Source: Hoyosella sp. YIM 151337
Lineage (GTDB): Bacteria > Actinomycetota > Actinomycetes > Mycobacteriales > Mycobacteriaceae
Assembly: GCF_026041215.1 (NCBI RefSeq)
Contig: NZ_JAPEIQ010000044.1
Span: 1 to 64,000 of the forward strand
Reading direction: 5' to 3'
DNA length: 64,000 nucleotides
Below, piece after piece: positions 15,530-25,160 of the stretch (positions are counted from its first letter, which is position 1; each line of letters begins with the position of its first letter). Position numbers and translations under genes: made by a program. Below the pieces are notes generated by a model. It did not search any database. It was not told the origin of the DNA and was given only the letters and a program-made list of their open reading frames with translations.

Positions 15530-17542
15530 ATGGTTTCTGCTCTCTCAACTGGCTCAGAACTTCGCCGCTTCAGCCGTGAACGGCTCCCCCGGCTCGCCCT
15601 CGTCGCGATCATCTTTCTGCCACTGCTCTACGGAGCGATGTACCTATGGGCGTACTGGAACCCACTCGGCAATGTCGACAAGATGCCGGTGGCAGTGGTC
15701 AACAGCGATTACGGGGCCCAGGTCGACGGTGTCATGGTGCGTGTCGGCGAGCAGGTCACGCGTGAGCTGCTGCGCCGCGGCGACCTGGGCTGGGAGCGCG
15801 TTTCACTCGCCGAGGCACAAGAGGGCGTCGAACGCGGCCGATACTATTTCGCGGTCGAGTTCCCCACTGACTTCAGCGAGGCCGTTACCTCGCCTGCCAG
15901 GAACGATCCCCGCCGCGCCGTCATCAACGTGACGTATAACGACGCCAACAGCGCGATCGGCACGACTATCGCGGAGACCGCGATGTCACGCATCCTCAAC
16001 GTGCTGTCCGAGCAGATCGGCACTCAAGCCGTCGATCAGGTGCTGATCGGGTTGCAGACTGTTCGCGGCGGGCTCGTGGAAGCAGCTGACGGCAGCGGCC
16101 AGCTGGCTGACGGGACAGGCCAGCTGCGTGCAGGTGTCGCGGAACTCGATGAGGGTGCGAATCTGCTCGCCACCAACCTCCGCGCTGCCAGTGAAGGAGC
16201 TGTCCAGCTCGCTGACGGAACCACCCAGCTCGCAGACGGCGTCAACCAGTTGACCGAGGGTGCGCTGCCCCTGGCCGACGGGCTGCAGCAGCTGCAGGGT
16301 GGCGCCCAGCAACTCGGCGAGGGGGCCACGGCGCTCAGCCAGGGTGTGAGCCAGCTCGTGAGCCAGCTCGATGTACTCGGTGCCCGCCAGACGGAACTCA
16401 CCACGATGATCCAGCAGAAAGCGGATCACCTCTACACCGTCCCTCACCCCGCGGTGCATGACGCAGCGCGGGAACTGGAGAACCTCCGGGCGCAGATCGA
16501 CCGGGAGGGGCTCGGCCCGGGGGCACTTAGCGATTTGCAGCGTCTCCGTGACGGCGCGGCAGAGCTCGCATTCCAGCTCGGCGACCCCTCGAGCCCATTC
16601 CGCGCTGGCCTCGCTACGGCTGCGGCGGGTGGCGGTGAACTGACAGCGGCACTCACACAGCTGCGCGATGGCAGCAGCCAACTCAATGCCGGAGCCCTGG
16701 AACTGAGCGATGGGTTGCGGCAACTCGCCAGTGGCGGTGACGCACTTACAGAAGGCGTTGGCCGCCTCGGTGAAGGCAGCGCGCAACTCGATGAGGGCGC
16801 GAGGGTGCTTTCCACAAGCCTGGCGGAAGGCGCCGAACAGATCCCGGCCTGGAACAACCAGGAGCGAGCCGCGCAGGCGGGCGTCCTGGGTGGACCTGTA
16901 GAACTTGATCAGCGCCACCTGGCTTCCGCGGCGAATTTCGGTACGGGAGTCGCGCCATTCTTCATCTCCCTCGCGCTGTTCATCGGTGGTTTTATCATCT
17001 GGATGGTGATGCGCCCGCTCCAGACCCGGGCGCTTGCGGCGGGACTCGGTGGCTTGCGCACCGTCCTAGCGTCCTATTGGCCTGCAGCCGTAATCAGCGT
17101 GGCGCAGGGCGTCGTTATGTTCGCGGTGGTCCGCTACCTGATCGGCCTGGAACCGAGCAACAGCGCCGGCACGCTCGCCTTTCTGGTCCTCACCGGATTA
17201 TCGTTCCTCGCGTTCACTCAGGCCGTCTTCGTCGTGCTGGGCAACTCCACTGCACGCGTCGCGGTGCTAGCGCTACTAATGATTCAGCTCGTTTCCTCCG
17301 GTGGCCTCTACCCCACCGAAACGACGGGCCGGCTATTCCAGGTCATCCACCCGTACATCCCGATGAGTTACTCAGTGACCGGCCTGCGGCAGTTGATTAT
17401 CGGCGGCGCCGATGGACGGCTTTGGCTTTCAGTAGCGGTACTCGTGGGCCTGCTAGTCGGCTCTCTTGCTGTCGCGGCGTTTGCGGCGCGGCGACAGCAA
17501 GAGTGGACGATGAAGCGACTGCACCCGTCGCTGAAGGTGTAG
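15530..17542 (+). CDS. YhgE/Pip-family membrane protein (ABC-2-like)
   Basis: This 670-residue protein has one N-terminal transmembrane helix (about 22-42), a large extracytoplasmic domain and about five to six C-terminal helices (about 475-660) of the ABC-2 permease type. The external part from about 185 to 450 is a long series of degenerate units of the form GxxQLxDGxxQL (for example GSGQLADGTGQLRAGVAEL), which typically form extended coiled-coil or beta-solenoid-like stalks. This matches the phage-infection-protein (Pip)/YhgE family, linked in firmicutes to phage adsorption and type VII secretion-like functions. In actinobacteria it is usually annotated by domain only. The upstream ABC-like gene probably encodes its cytoplasmic partner. 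It faces the AcuI-like gene with 4 bp between the stops. Confidence 0.87.
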   Translation: MVSALSTGSELRRFSRERLPRLALVAIIFLPLLYGAMYLWAYWNPLGNVDKMPVAVVNSDYGAQVDGVMVRVGEQVTRELLRRGDLGWERVSLAEAQEGVERGRYYFAVEFPTDFSEAVTSPARNDPRRAVINVTYNDANSAIGTTIAETAMSRILNVLSEQIGTQAVDQVLIGLQTVRGGLVEAADGSGQLADGTGQLRAGVAELDEGANLLATNLRAASEGAVQLADGTTQLADGVNQLTEGALPLADGLQQLQGGAQQLGEGATALSQGVSQLVSQLDVLGARQTELTTMIQQKADHLYTVPHPAVHDAARELENLRAQIDREGLGPGALSDLQRLRDGAAELAFQLGDPSSPFRAGLATAAAGGGELTAALTQLRDGSSQLNAGALELSDGLRQLASGGDALTEGVGRLGEGSAQLDEGARVLSTSLAEGAEQIPAWNNQERAAQAGVLGGPVELDQRHLASAANFGTGVAPFFISLALFIGGFIIWMVMRPLQTRALAAGLGGLRTVLASYWPAAVISVAQGVVMFAVVRYLIGLEPSNSAGTLAFLVLTGLSFLAFTQAVFVVLGNSTARVAVLALLMIQLVSSGGLYPTETTGRLFQVIHPYIPMSYSVTGLRQLIIGGADGRLWLSVAVLVGLLVGSLAVAAFAARRQQEWTMKRLHPSLKV

Positions 17543-17546
17543 CTGC

Positions 17547-18578
17547 TCAGAATCCGTCCTGCACCTGCACGACGGTCCGGCCTGTCGCGCCACCCTTCTT
17601 GATGGCGGCGAGTACATCGTTAACGTCACGCACCGCAACTTCACGGGTGAGTTGCGCGAGACGGCGAGGACGAAGGTCCGTTTCGAGCCGTCGCCAGATT
17701 TCGCGGCGGCGTTCGATACCTAGCTGCACCGAGTCGATGCCCAGCAGCCGCACACCTCGCAGAATGAATGGCATCACCGTCGTATGCAGCGCGGCACCAC
17801 CGGTCAAGCCGCTAGCTGCGACAGCACCTCCATAGTTGAGTGTGCTCAGCACATGCGCAAGCGTCGCGCCGCCCACGCAGTCGACGGCCGCTGCCCACTG
17901 AGAACGGCCCAAGGGACGCGGTTTCCCGTCCGGATCTTCTGGCAGGCGCCCGATCACACCCGAGGCTCCCAGTTCACGCAGAAGATCGGATTGCTCCTTA
18001 CCGGTCGACGCTGTCACGTCGAACCCCAGCCCCGCGAGAATGTCGATACTCACACTTCCGACACCACCGGTCGCACCGGTGACAAGCACCGAACCACCGT
18101 CAGGGGTCACGCCGCTGTCCAGCAGTGCCAGGACGCTCATCGCGGCGGTAAAGCCCGCCGTGCCGATAGCGGCGGCGTCCCTGGGCGAGAGGTCACCGAG
18201 TTTAACCGCCCATTCGGCCGGGATTCTGGCGATCTCAGAATACCCTCCATCGCGGCTCACACCGATCTCGTAGCCGTGGGCGACAATGCTGTCTCCAGGA
18301 GCGAAATCGGGATGCTCCGACTCGATGACCTCGCCCGCGAGGTCGATACCGGGGACGATAGGGTACTGCCGCACCACTCCGCCGCGAGGGGTCACCGCCA
18401 GCGCATCCTTGTAGTTCACGCTCGAGTACTGCACGGCGATGGTGAGTTCGCCGGGCGGGAGATCAGTTTCGCTTCGCTGTTCTGGGGCGAGCAGGATAGC
18501 GTCGTCGTCCTCTTCGCGTGCGACGAGGGCTGAGAAACTTTCGGGCGACGGCTTTTGCGCTTCAGTTCGGGATGTCAT
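17547..18578 (-). CDS. acuI: MDR-family NADPH oxidoreductase (acrylyl-CoA reductase AcuI/YhdH type)
   Basis: This 343-residue medium-chain dehydrogenase/reductase lacks the zinc ligands of alcohol dehydrogenases. The N-terminal substrate domain contains SSVNYKDALAV and VPGIDLAGEV; the NADPH-binding domain starts with SVLVTGATGGVGSVSIDILA (about residue 163); VAASGLTGG follows. These are hallmarks of the YhdH/YhfP/AcuI group, which reduces acrylyl-CoA or quinone-like enones with NADPH. Substrate assignment between acrylyl-CoA and a general enone is not settled by sequence. It is followed 33 bp upstream, on the same strand, by the VanW gene end, so the two might be co-transcribed. Confidence 0.85.
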   Translation of the reverse strand: MTSRTEAQKPSPESFSALVAREEDDDAILLAPEQRSETDLPPGELTIAVQYSSVNYKDALAVTPRGGVVRQYPIVPGIDLAGEVIESEHPDFAPGDSIVAHGYEIGVSRDGGYSEIARIPAEWAVKLGDLSPRDAAAIGTAGFTAAMSVLALLDSGVTPDGGSVLVTGATGGVGSVSIDILAGLGFDVTASTGKEQSDLLRELGASGVIGRLPEDPDGKPRPLGRSQWAAAVDCVGGATLAHVLSTLNYGGAVAASGLTGGAALHTTVMPFILRGVRLLGIDSVQLGIERRREIWRRLETDLRPRRLAQLTREVAVRDVNDVLAAIKKGGATGRTVVQVQDGF

Positions 18579-18611
18579 GGCCCCATTCTGGTACGCGCGC
18601 AGGAAGCGCCG

Positions 18612-20489
18612 TCACTCGCCGTCCTCTGGCGTTTCGTCGCCGCCCGCTGGGGGTTCCGCGGGCGCAGGCGGTTCGGCAGGGGCTGGCGACGGCTCCGGTG
18701 CGCGCCGGTCACCATTGTCCCGATCGTCATCGTCGTCGTCCCGCTCTCGCGGGCGGGGCGGTGGCGGTACTTCACACACCACAACTGGCTGGGCCTCATA
18801 GGTCACGGTGCGGGTTTCCCTCGAAATCTCTTCACCGCTGTCAGCGTCGGTGATGATGCGGGTGTCGCTGGTGGTGAAGCCTTGTCCCCCGCCGCTGGGC
18901 TGACAATTCGGGCCTGCCGGCAGCACGATTCGCCTGGGCTGGGTGTATGCCCAGCGGCCGCCGTTGATCGACTCCACGTTGACCGTTTTCGTTCCCCACA
19001 CCCGCACGGTCACCGATGACGAGTCACCGTAAGCTTCGAGCAATACGCCAGTGTCATATTGATTACGGAACGCGAGGTCGATCGAACCTTCGAAGACGGT
19101 GGCCTCGCGTCCTGCGGGGTACCGCGAGATGTAATAGCTGTGCTCGGTGTGTTCGACGTCTTCCAGACCCGCGAAATACGCGGCGTTGTAGAGAGTGGTA
19201 GCGAACTGGCTCACACCGCCGCCGACTGCCGTCGACGGTCGGCCGCTGTAGATGATGCCGGATTCAACATATCCCTGTGCGTACCCTCGCGGGCCGGTGT
19301 GATCGTTGAGCGAAAAGGTCTCCCCGGGCTTTATCAGGGCACCGTTGACTTGTTCGGCAGCACGACGAATGTTCACACCCGAGTTGGGGGTGAAACCTCC
19401 TGTCGTGAACTCACCAACGACCTCTTCAATCCCCAGGGCGTCGGCGTCCTCAGTTGTGAACTGGGCATCAGTGGTCCTGTACAGTGCCGTGACGACCCGG
19501 CCGGTTGGCTGACGCATCACATCGTCGATGTCAGCGAAGGTCTCATCCCAGTCGACCCCCCGTCCGTCCTGATGCGGCACGACGATCGGCCCATCCGAGC
19601 CAATGCGGACCGTCGCATCCACGGCGGGCGACTCAGTCTCTGACAGCTGCGGCGCAAGAATCTCCGACAGCGCGGTGATGTCGTAGACGGCGTCCAGCCC
19701 ACCATCGCCGTCTGGCTCGAAACTCAAGTAATCACCCACAGCTGCGGGCTCGGCGATCGCCTCGATATCGCCTTCCCCGATGACAACGAGGTCTGTAGCT
19801 ACTGCGGGCTCGGCGATCTCCGTTTGTGCACGCTCGACGCCCTCCGGTGTGACCGTCACCTCGTCAACCGTCACCGGGATTTCGACTGGTTCCGGGGACA
19901 GCCAGTTGTCGATGATCACCTCACGCGCGGCGTCAACCTCCACTGCAAGGCCATCGACCGGCATTACCGCCACGGGCGTCGCACCGTCGAACTCGATGTC
20001 CCCTTCGATGGCTTCCCGGTCAACGGCAGTTCGGACCTCATCCATCGCCGCGTCGAGCTGAGTATCGCGGACATCGCTCACGTAGCCTATTTCGCGTTCG
20101 CGGAACAACGCGAGGAACCGTGTGATCGGATTAATGGGCTGGCTGCTCGCCCTGTCGATGGTGGCGGACCAGTCCAGCGTCAGTCCCGACTCGGCGGGGA
20201 CAAGATCGACCGGCACGTCGCCGCCGATAACCGTGAAGGGCTCGTCGATGCGGGACTCGATCTCCCCGCGCAGCCGAGCTTCGGCCTGATCAGGGGTCAG
20301 GCCGCCGATCGACACGGCAGCTACGGTGACTCCGCGGGGCACTTTCCCGCTCGACGTCACCCAGTCGAGCACGTAAGCAACAGCCGCTACCAAGATCAGG
20401 CCAGCGATGACGACCAGGCCATTACGAACCGGTTTCCGCGCTGACCGAGAAGCGCGCGGCGCCGTCCCTGCCCGTTCTTCGCCTGCCAC
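18612..20489 (-). CDS. VanW-family protein with peptidoglycan-binding-like domains
   Basis: This 625-residue protein starts with a cytoplasmic basic segment and one transmembrane helix (about 24-46). Then come repeated peptidoglycan-binding-type modules (for example SIGGLTPDQAEARLRGEIE, about 67-85), and a VanW domain at about 360-510 with FTPNSGVNIRRAAEQVNG, KPGETFSLNDHTGPRGY and VGGGVSQFATTLYNAAYFAG. The C terminus (about 575-625) is Pro/Glu/Asp-rich. VanW domains occur in vancomycin-resistance clusters and in many envelope proteins, but their activity is unproved. Location outside the membrane is inferred. The start is GTG with a strong GGGAGG ribosome binding site. Confidence 0.88.
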   Translation of the reverse strand: MAGEERAGTAPRASRSARKPVRNGLVVIAGLILVAAVAYVLDWVTSSGKVPRGVTVAAVSIGGLTPDQAEARLRGEIESRIDEPFTVIGGDVPVDLVPAESGLTLDWSATIDRASSQPINPITRFLALFREREIGYVSDVRDTQLDAAMDEVRTAVDREAIEGDIEFDGATPVAVMPVDGLAVEVDAAREVIIDNWLSPEPVEIPVTVDEVTVTPEGVERAQTEIAEPAVATDLVVIGEGDIEAIAEPAAVGDYLSFEPDGDGGLDAVYDITALSEILAPQLSETESPAVDATVRIGSDGPIVVPHQDGRGVDWDETFADIDDVMRQPTGRVVTALYRTTDAQFTTEDADALGIEEVVGEFTTGGFTPNSGVNIRRAAEQVNGALIKPGETFSLNDHTGPRGYAQGYVESGIIYSGRPSTAVGGGVSQFATTLYNAAYFAGLEDVEHTEHSYYISRYPAGREATVFEGSIDLAFRNQYDTGVLLEAYGDSSSVTVRVWGTKTVNVESINGGRWAYTQPRRIVLPAGPNCQPSGGGQGFTTSDTRIITDADSGEEISRETRTVTYEAQPVVVCEVPPPPRPRERDDDDDDRDNGDRRAPEPSPAPAEPPAPAEPPAGGDETPEDGE

Positions 20490-20750
20490 ACTGCCTCCCT
20501 ACCGGACACACCGAATGCGCACCCGCCACAGAACATTTCCGTCAGTTACTGGCGAAAAAAGCTCTTTGTCCAAGTTCGCTTTAGAGTAAGCGGTCGGAGC
20601 CCTCGCCTGCGAGTCGCGTACCGCTCGCGTGAACGCCGCCACAACGTAAGAATCCCGCGCTCGCACCGGGTCGGGGGTCGGATGCGTGCGCGGGACTACT
20701 TACGTATCGCGCGTCAGAGCACGGGTGTTACCACGCGTGCCCGGTTATTT

Positions 20751-22061
20751 TCAGCGTTCGATAATCGCGACAGCGCCCTGGCCGCCTGCCGCGCAGACTG
20801 AGACGAGCGCACGGCCCGATCCCTTCTCCGCCAGCGCTTTCGCCACGGAAGCGACAATTCGGCCACCCGTTGCGGCGAACGGGTGACCAGCCGCGAGTGA
20901 CGAGCCGTTGACATTGAGCTTGCTGCGGTCGATCTTGCCGAGCGCACCGTCGAGGCCCAGTCGCTCCTTGCAGTACTCGTCGGATTCCCACGCCTGCAAA
21001 GTGCACAGAACCACCGAAGCGAACGCCTCGTGAATCTCGTAGAAGTCGAAGTCCTGCAGCGTCAGGCCATTACGAGCCAGCATGCGCGGGACAGCGTAGG
21101 TCGGAGCCATCAGCAAGCCGTCTGGCCCGTGAACGAAGTCGACCGCCGCCGTTTCGTAGTCGCGCAGGTAAGCGAGTACGGGGAGGTTCCGCTCGGCTGC
21201 CCATTCGTCGCTGGACAGCAAGACCGTCGACGCACCATCGGTGAGCGGCGTCGAGTTGCCTGCCGTCATCGTGGCGTCACCGAGCGACACACCGAAGACC
21301 GGCTTGAGCTTCGCTAGCTTCTCAACGGACGAATCGCCGCGCAGGTTATCGTCGCGGCTCAGGCCGAGGAATGGGGTCACCAGGTCATCGAAGAAGCCGC
21401 GATCCCACGCGGCCGCCATGTTCTGGTGGGACGCGACCGCAATCTCATCCTGTGCTTCACGTGCGACCCCGAACTCCTTCGCGGTGATCGCTGCGTGCTC
21501 GCCCATGGACAGGCCGGTCCGCGGTTCACCGTTTTCCGGGATGGACGGCACGATCTGGCTGGGTCGCAGGTTGCCAAGCAATTTGAGGCGCTGGGCCGCA
21601 GTCTTGGCGCGGTTGAGATCCAGGAGCACACCGCGCAAGTCTTCGTTGAGCGCAATCGGAGCATCCGACGTGGTGTCGCTGCCTCCACCCACGCCTGCTT
21701 CGATGCGGCCGAGCGCGATTTGGTCAGCCACGATGCTCAGCGCGGTGAGACCTGTGCCACAAGCCTGCTGAACATCGACCGCCGGTGTGTACGGCGAGAG
21801 TGCGCTGCCGAGCACCGACTCACGAATGAGGTTGAAATCACGGCTGTGCTTCAGGACCGCACCACCGGCGACGAGACCGAGGCGCTCCCCTTGCAAGCTG
21901 AAGCGACTCACGAGGCCGTCGAGTGCCGCTGTAAACATGTCCTGGTTGGACGCCTTCGCGTATGCCTTGTTGCTTCGCGCGAACGGAATCCGGTTGCCAC
22001 CGAGAATCGCGACAGGCTTGGTCTGGCGCGCTTCCGGAGCGCTAGCCTTTGAGGTTGCCAC
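20751..22061 (-). CDS. fadA2: Acetyl-CoA acetyltransferase (thiolase) FadA2
   Basis: This 436-residue thiolase corresponds to M. tuberculosis Rv0243. It cleaves 3-ketoacyl-CoA with CoA, or condenses two acyl-CoA units. All catalytic residues are present: the nucleophile Cys101 in QQACGTGLTAL, His344 in YEIHEAFASVV and Cys423 in VSVCAAGGQG. GRIVASVAKAL-type glycine-rich sequence closes the domain. It is divergent from fabG4-htdX across a 221-bp region carrying a TetR-type operator, so degradation or biosynthesis of the same acyl chains is probably coordinated. The 261-bp gap to the VanW gene downstream contains no gene. Confidence 0.96.
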   Translation of the reverse strand: MATSKASAPEARQTKPVAILGGNRIPFARSNKAYAKASNQDMFTAALDGLVSRFSLQGERLGLVAGGAVLKHSRDFNLIRESVLGSALSPYTPAVDVQQACGTGLTALSIVADQIALGRIEAGVGGGSDTTSDAPIALNEDLRGVLLDLNRAKTAAQRLKLLGNLRPSQIVPSIPENGEPRTGLSMGEHAAITAKEFGVAREAQDEIAVASHQNMAAAWDRGFFDDLVTPFLGLSRDDNLRGDSSVEKLAKLKPVFGVSLGDATMTAGNSTPLTDGASTVLLSSDEWAAERNLPVLAYLRDYETAAVDFVHGPDGLLMAPTYAVPRMLARNGLTLQDFDFYEIHEAFASVVLCTLQAWESDEYCKERLGLDGALGKIDRSKLNVNGSSLAAGHPFAATGGRIVASVAKALAEKGSGRALVSVCAAGGQGAVAIIER

Positions 22062-22105
22062 TTTGCATCTCCATACAATTCGGGAGTGTTGGACTACCGC
22101 GTATT

Positions 22106-22121
22106 CTTACTCACCGGTAAG
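22106..22121. promoter_or_regulatory. TetR-type operator between fadA2 and fabG4
   Basis: CTTACTCACCGGTAAG has 5-bp inverted arms (CTTAC and GTAAG) around six bases. It sits 45 bp before the fadA2 start and about 160 bp before fabG4. The same TTAC-N6-GTAA spacing recurs before the tetR gene (25782) and, imperfectly, before fadE5 (12718). Confidence 0.6.
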
Positions 22122-22282
22122 TTGGTTGTCGATACCGCGTGCTCCGCCGTACGTTCGTGCAGGATACAACGCATCGGGGGCAAGCCGGTGAACACCATGG
22201 TTAATGGCGTTCTCTAGGGGAAAGCCACGCGGTAGTGAAACTGCAACAGCGCAAGAGTGACATCACTCACGAGAGGTGGCCC

Positions 22283-23623
22283 GTGTCTAAAAAGGGAAGC
22301 TCGGATCTTTACTCCACTCTAATTTCGTCCGCGCCGGGCGCGTTCCTCGCCAGCAAGGTAGGCCTACCGCAGCCCGAAACGCTGCGCCGCTACCAGGCCG
22401 GCGAACCACCCCTGCCCGGCCCGCTGCTCATCGGGGGCTCCGGTCGGCTCGTGGAGCCGATCCGCGACCTGCTGTCCGATTACGAATTTGCTGGTGACGA
22501 CACCGAAAAATTCGGCGGCATCGTGTTCGACGCGACCGGAATCACCACGATCGAAGAACTGAAGCAGCTTTACACCTTCTTCCAGCCGCTTATGCGGAAG
22601 ACGGCACCGTCCGGGCGTGTACTCGTCGTGGGTACCACCCCGGAGCTCGTGCGCAAGACTGACGAGCGAATCGCGCAGCGCGCGCTCGAGGGCTTCACCC
22701 GCTCGGTTGCGAAGGAGCTGCGCCGTGGGGCGACCTGCAACCTCGTGTACGTAGCACCGAAGGCGAAGACCGACTTCACGGGTCTGGCGGCGCCACTGCG
22801 CTTCATCCTCTCGGCGAAGTCCGCGTATGTCGATGCACAGGTGATTCGCGTCAGCGAGAAGCCAGCCGAGGCGCCGGCGAATTGGGACAAGCCACTCGAC
22901 GGCAAGGTGGCACTCGTCACCGGCGCCGCTCGTGGCATCGGTGAAACCATCGCTGAGATTCTCGCCCGTGACGGCGCGAAAGTAATCGTGGCGGACATCC
23001 CGCCCGCAGGTGACGCGCTCTCCGAGGTCGCAAACAAGGTCGGCGGTGTTGCGCTCGCTCTCGACGTGACGGCTGATGATGCCGCAACTAAGATCACGGA
23101 AGCCGCAGAACGTTTCGGCGGCCTCGACATCGTGGTCCACAACGCAGGGATCACCCGTGACAAGACGCTTGCAAACATGGACGACGCCCGCTGGGATTCA
23201 GTCATCGGCGTCAACCTCCTCGCGCCGAAGCGCATTACCGAGGCACTTGCGGCGAACGGCGGACTCAAAGAGGGTGGCCGGGTCGTTGACGTGTCCTCCA
23301 TTGCGGGTATCGCCGGCAACCGTGGGCAAACCAACTACGCCGCGTCCAAGGCTGGCGTTATCGGCATGGTCGATGCCGAGTCCGCAGAGCTGGCGAAAAA
23401 AGACATCACCATCAACGCGGTCGCACCGGGTTTCATCGAAACTCAGATGACCGCCGCGATTCCGCTCGCCACACGCGAGGTAGGACGGCGGCTGAACTCA
23501 CTGCTGCAGGGTGGTCAAACCGTGGATGTCGCAGAGACCATCGCATTCTTTGCCAGCCCAGCGTCGAGCGCCGTCACCGGCAACACCGTTCGGGTGTGCG
23601 GTCAAAGCCTGCTGGGTGCGTGA
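22283..23623 (+). CDS. fabG4: High-molecular-weight 3-ketoacyl reductase FabG4
   Basis: This 446-residue two-domain SDR matches M. tuberculosis Rv0242c. The N-terminal flavodoxin-like domain (about 1-200, with [20 protein letters not shown]) is specific to this class. The C-terminal Rossmann domain reduces 3-ketoacyl-CoA/ACP with NADH: the cofactor loop is [12 protein letters not shown] (about 213), then [24 protein letters not shown] and the Tyr352-x3-Lys356 pair in YAASKAG. GTG at 22283 is taken as the start because it has GAGAGG upstream and gives the family N terminus ([19 protein letters not shown]); the frame extends 48 bp further upstream. The stop codon overlaps the htdX start (ATGA), so the two are translationally coupled. 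Confidence 0.95.
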   Translation: MSKKGSSDLYSTLISSAPGAFLASKVGLPQPETLRRYQAGEPPLPGPLLIGGSGRLVEPIRDLLSDYEFAGDDTEKFGGIVFDATGITTIEELKQLYTFFQPLMRKTAPSGRVLVVGTTPELVRKTDERIAQRALEGFTRSVAKELRRGATCNLVYVAPKAKTDFTGLAAPLRFILSAKSAYVDAQVIRVSEKPAEAPANWDKPLDGKVALVTGAARGIGETIAEILARDGAKVIVADIPPAGDALSEVANKVGGVALALDVTADDAATKITEAAERFGGLDIVVHNAGITRDKTLANMDDARWDSVIGVNLLAPKRITEALAANGGLKEGGRVVDVSSIAGIAGNRGQTNYAASKAGVIGMVDAESAELAKKDITINAVAPGFIETQMTAAIPLATREVGRRLNSLLQGGQTVDVAETIAFFASPASSAVTGNTVRVCGQSLLGA

Positions 23624-24501
23624 TGAGCGAGAAGAACATCCAGATCCTCGATCAGCAAAGCATGCTGCAGACATACGCGAAGGCAGTCCTCGGCATGCTT
23701 CCACTGCCAGGTGCGAAGGCAGAAAGCCTGCCCGAGCGAACACTCCGTATCGCGGACGTCACGATCGATACGAACAACCTCGCCGAGTACGTCAAGGTCT
23801 GCCGACTGCGGCTGCGTGACACTCTTCCCGTCACGTACCCATTCGTGCTGAGTTTTCCCGCAGTCATGAGTCTGATCGTCGCGAAGGATTTCCCCCTGCC
23901 CGCGATGGGTCTCGTTCACATGTCCAACAAAATCGAGCAGATTCGCCCGATCTCCGTGAGCGACACCCTCACGATCGACGTGCACGCCGAGAACATGCGT
24001 GAGCACCGCAGCGGCATCCTTGTCGACGTAATCAGCGAGGTCACGGTCGCAGGTGAACTGGCCTGGCGGCAGACCAGTACGTTCCTGCGCAAGCAGCGAA
24101 CCAGCCTGAGCGATCAGCCCCGCCCCGAGAAGGTCGACGACGCGCCTGGCGCCGACGGCGATCTGCCGAAGACGACGCTGAAGGTCACCGGCAAGCAGAT
24201 CGCCAAGTACGCGGAAGTATCTGGAGACCGCAACCCGATCCACATTTCGAAGGTCGGTGCGAAAGCGTTCGGTTTTCCCACCGTGATCGCGCACGGCATG
24301 TGGAGTTGCGCGGCGGCGCTCGGGATCCTCGAAGGACGCATCCCAGATGCTGTTGACTACTCGGTCGACTTCGGCAAGCCAGTTCTCCTGCCTGCCAAGG
24401 TCCAAGTCTTCACACGGCACACCGGCAGCACCTGGGAGATCGCGCTGCGCCACCCGAAGAAGGGCTTCACACACCTGACCGCGAAGGTGACCGCGCGCTA
24501 G
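23623..24501 (+). CDS. htdX: (R)-specific 3-hydroxyacyl dehydratase HtdX (double hot-dog MaoC)
   Basis: This 292-residue protein matches M. tuberculosis Rv0241c. It contains an N-terminal degenerate hot-dog half and a C-terminal half carrying the hydratase-2 motif YAEVSGDRNPIHISKVGAKA, with Asp202 and His207 as the catalytic pair, followed by FPTVIAHGMWS. It hydrates or dehydrates (R)-3-hydroxyacyl-CoA/ACP, the step next to FabG4, which explains the overlapping ATGA start. A strong bidirectional terminator follows. FabG4 and HtdX are thought to supply a second elongation route for long acyl chains in mycobacteria; the same role here is inferred. Confidence 0.95.
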   Translation: MSEKNIQILDQQSMLQTYAKAVLGMLPLPGAKAESLPERTLRIADVTIDTNNLAEYVKVCRLRLRDTLPVTYPFVLSFPAVMSLIVAKDFPLPAMGLVHMSNKIEQIRPISVSDTLTIDVHAENMREHRSGILVDVISEVTVAGELAWRQTSTFLRKQRTSLSDQPRPEKVDDAPGADGDLPKTTLKVTGKQIAKYAEVSGDRNPIHISKVGAKAFGFPTVIAHGMWSCAAALGILEGRIPDAVDYSVDFGKPVLLPAKVQVFTRHTGSTWEIALRHPKKGFTHLTAKVTAR

Positions 24502-24513
24502 TGCTGCGCTGCA

Positions 24514-24545
24514 AAGTGCCCTGGAATCCAGATTCCAGGGCACTT
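24514..24545. terminator. Bidirectional hairpin terminator between htdX and a lipoprotein gene
   Basis: A perfect 15-bp stem (24514-24528 with 24531-24545; arms AAGTGCCCTGGAATC) lies between two convergent genes, 12 bp from one stop and 10 bp from the other, so it can serve both. Confidence 0.85.
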
Positions 24546-24555
24546 CTGCGTGTGC

Positions 24556-25119
24556 TTAACAACCTCGCGGATCCCAGAAACTGCATGAGCTGTCGATGAA
24601 CAACGCACTCGGCCCGAACTCCGCAGGCAGCATGTCCAGCTCGAGCAGCGCCTGAGCCGATCCGAAATCTTCGCTTTGCACCTCGCCGCCGACAAGGTGC
24701 CGGGCCGAGAATCGCAGCGTGGCAGCGTGCGCGTCATAATCAGGTGCTGTTAACTCGAATACCGCGATATCAGCTTCTCCCGCTGATTCGATTGCCAGGG
24801 CGGCGTTAGGCGGGTCGTCAACAAAGTCGAACTCCTGGAGGAACTGGCTAGTCGAGACAGTTCCCACCTCCCGACGGGGGCGATCTGAAAAAAAGACGAG
24901 TCCAGACGGTGCGTCCTCCAGCAGCAAGGCGAACTCACCCCCCTCACCAACCGGATCCAGGCGGCCGCTCGAGAAGCCTGACATCGTGTACAAGTAGTTC
25001 GCCTGAACTTCCGCGCGATCGTCCGCTCCCGCGGCATCCTCCCGCTCGTCAGCAGTGCATGCCCCCGCAGCGAGCGCAAGCACCGCAAACCCGGCTATCA
25101 TTGACCGCGAAAGCGACAT
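24556..25119 (-). CDS. Putative lipoprotein
   Basis: This 187-residue protein starts with a lipoprotein signal peptide: basic MSLSRS, a hydrophobic core, and a lipobox-like AAGAC with Cys21. The mature part is acidic, with a beta-rich pattern (SGRLDPVGEGGEFALLLEDA) and a C-terminal pair of cysteines (SSCSFWDPRGC). I do not recognise a family. It probably sits on the outer face of the membrane. The neighbouring tetR gene is on the same strand 41 bp upstream, so the two may be one operon. No clear ribosome binding site precedes the ATG. Confidence 0.7.
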   Translation of the reverse strand: MSLSRSMIAGFAVLALAAGACTADEREDAAGADDRAEVQANYLYTMSGFSSGRLDPVGEGGEFALLLEDAPSGLVFFSDRPRREVGTVSTSQFLQEFDFVDDPPNAALAIESAGEADIAVFELTAPDYDAHAATLRFSARHLVGGEVQSEDFGSAQALLELDMLPAEFGPSALFIDSSCSFWDPRGC

Positions 25120-25160
25120 AGGGGATATTTTATCGCCGAGGTTGCTGAGCGGGGTCTAGT

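Noticed and set aside
20546-20555. TTACTGGCGA upstream of the VanW gene as a fourth TetR operator
   Set aside because: It matches the left half of the fadE5 site but the inverted GTAA half is absent (an A-run follows).
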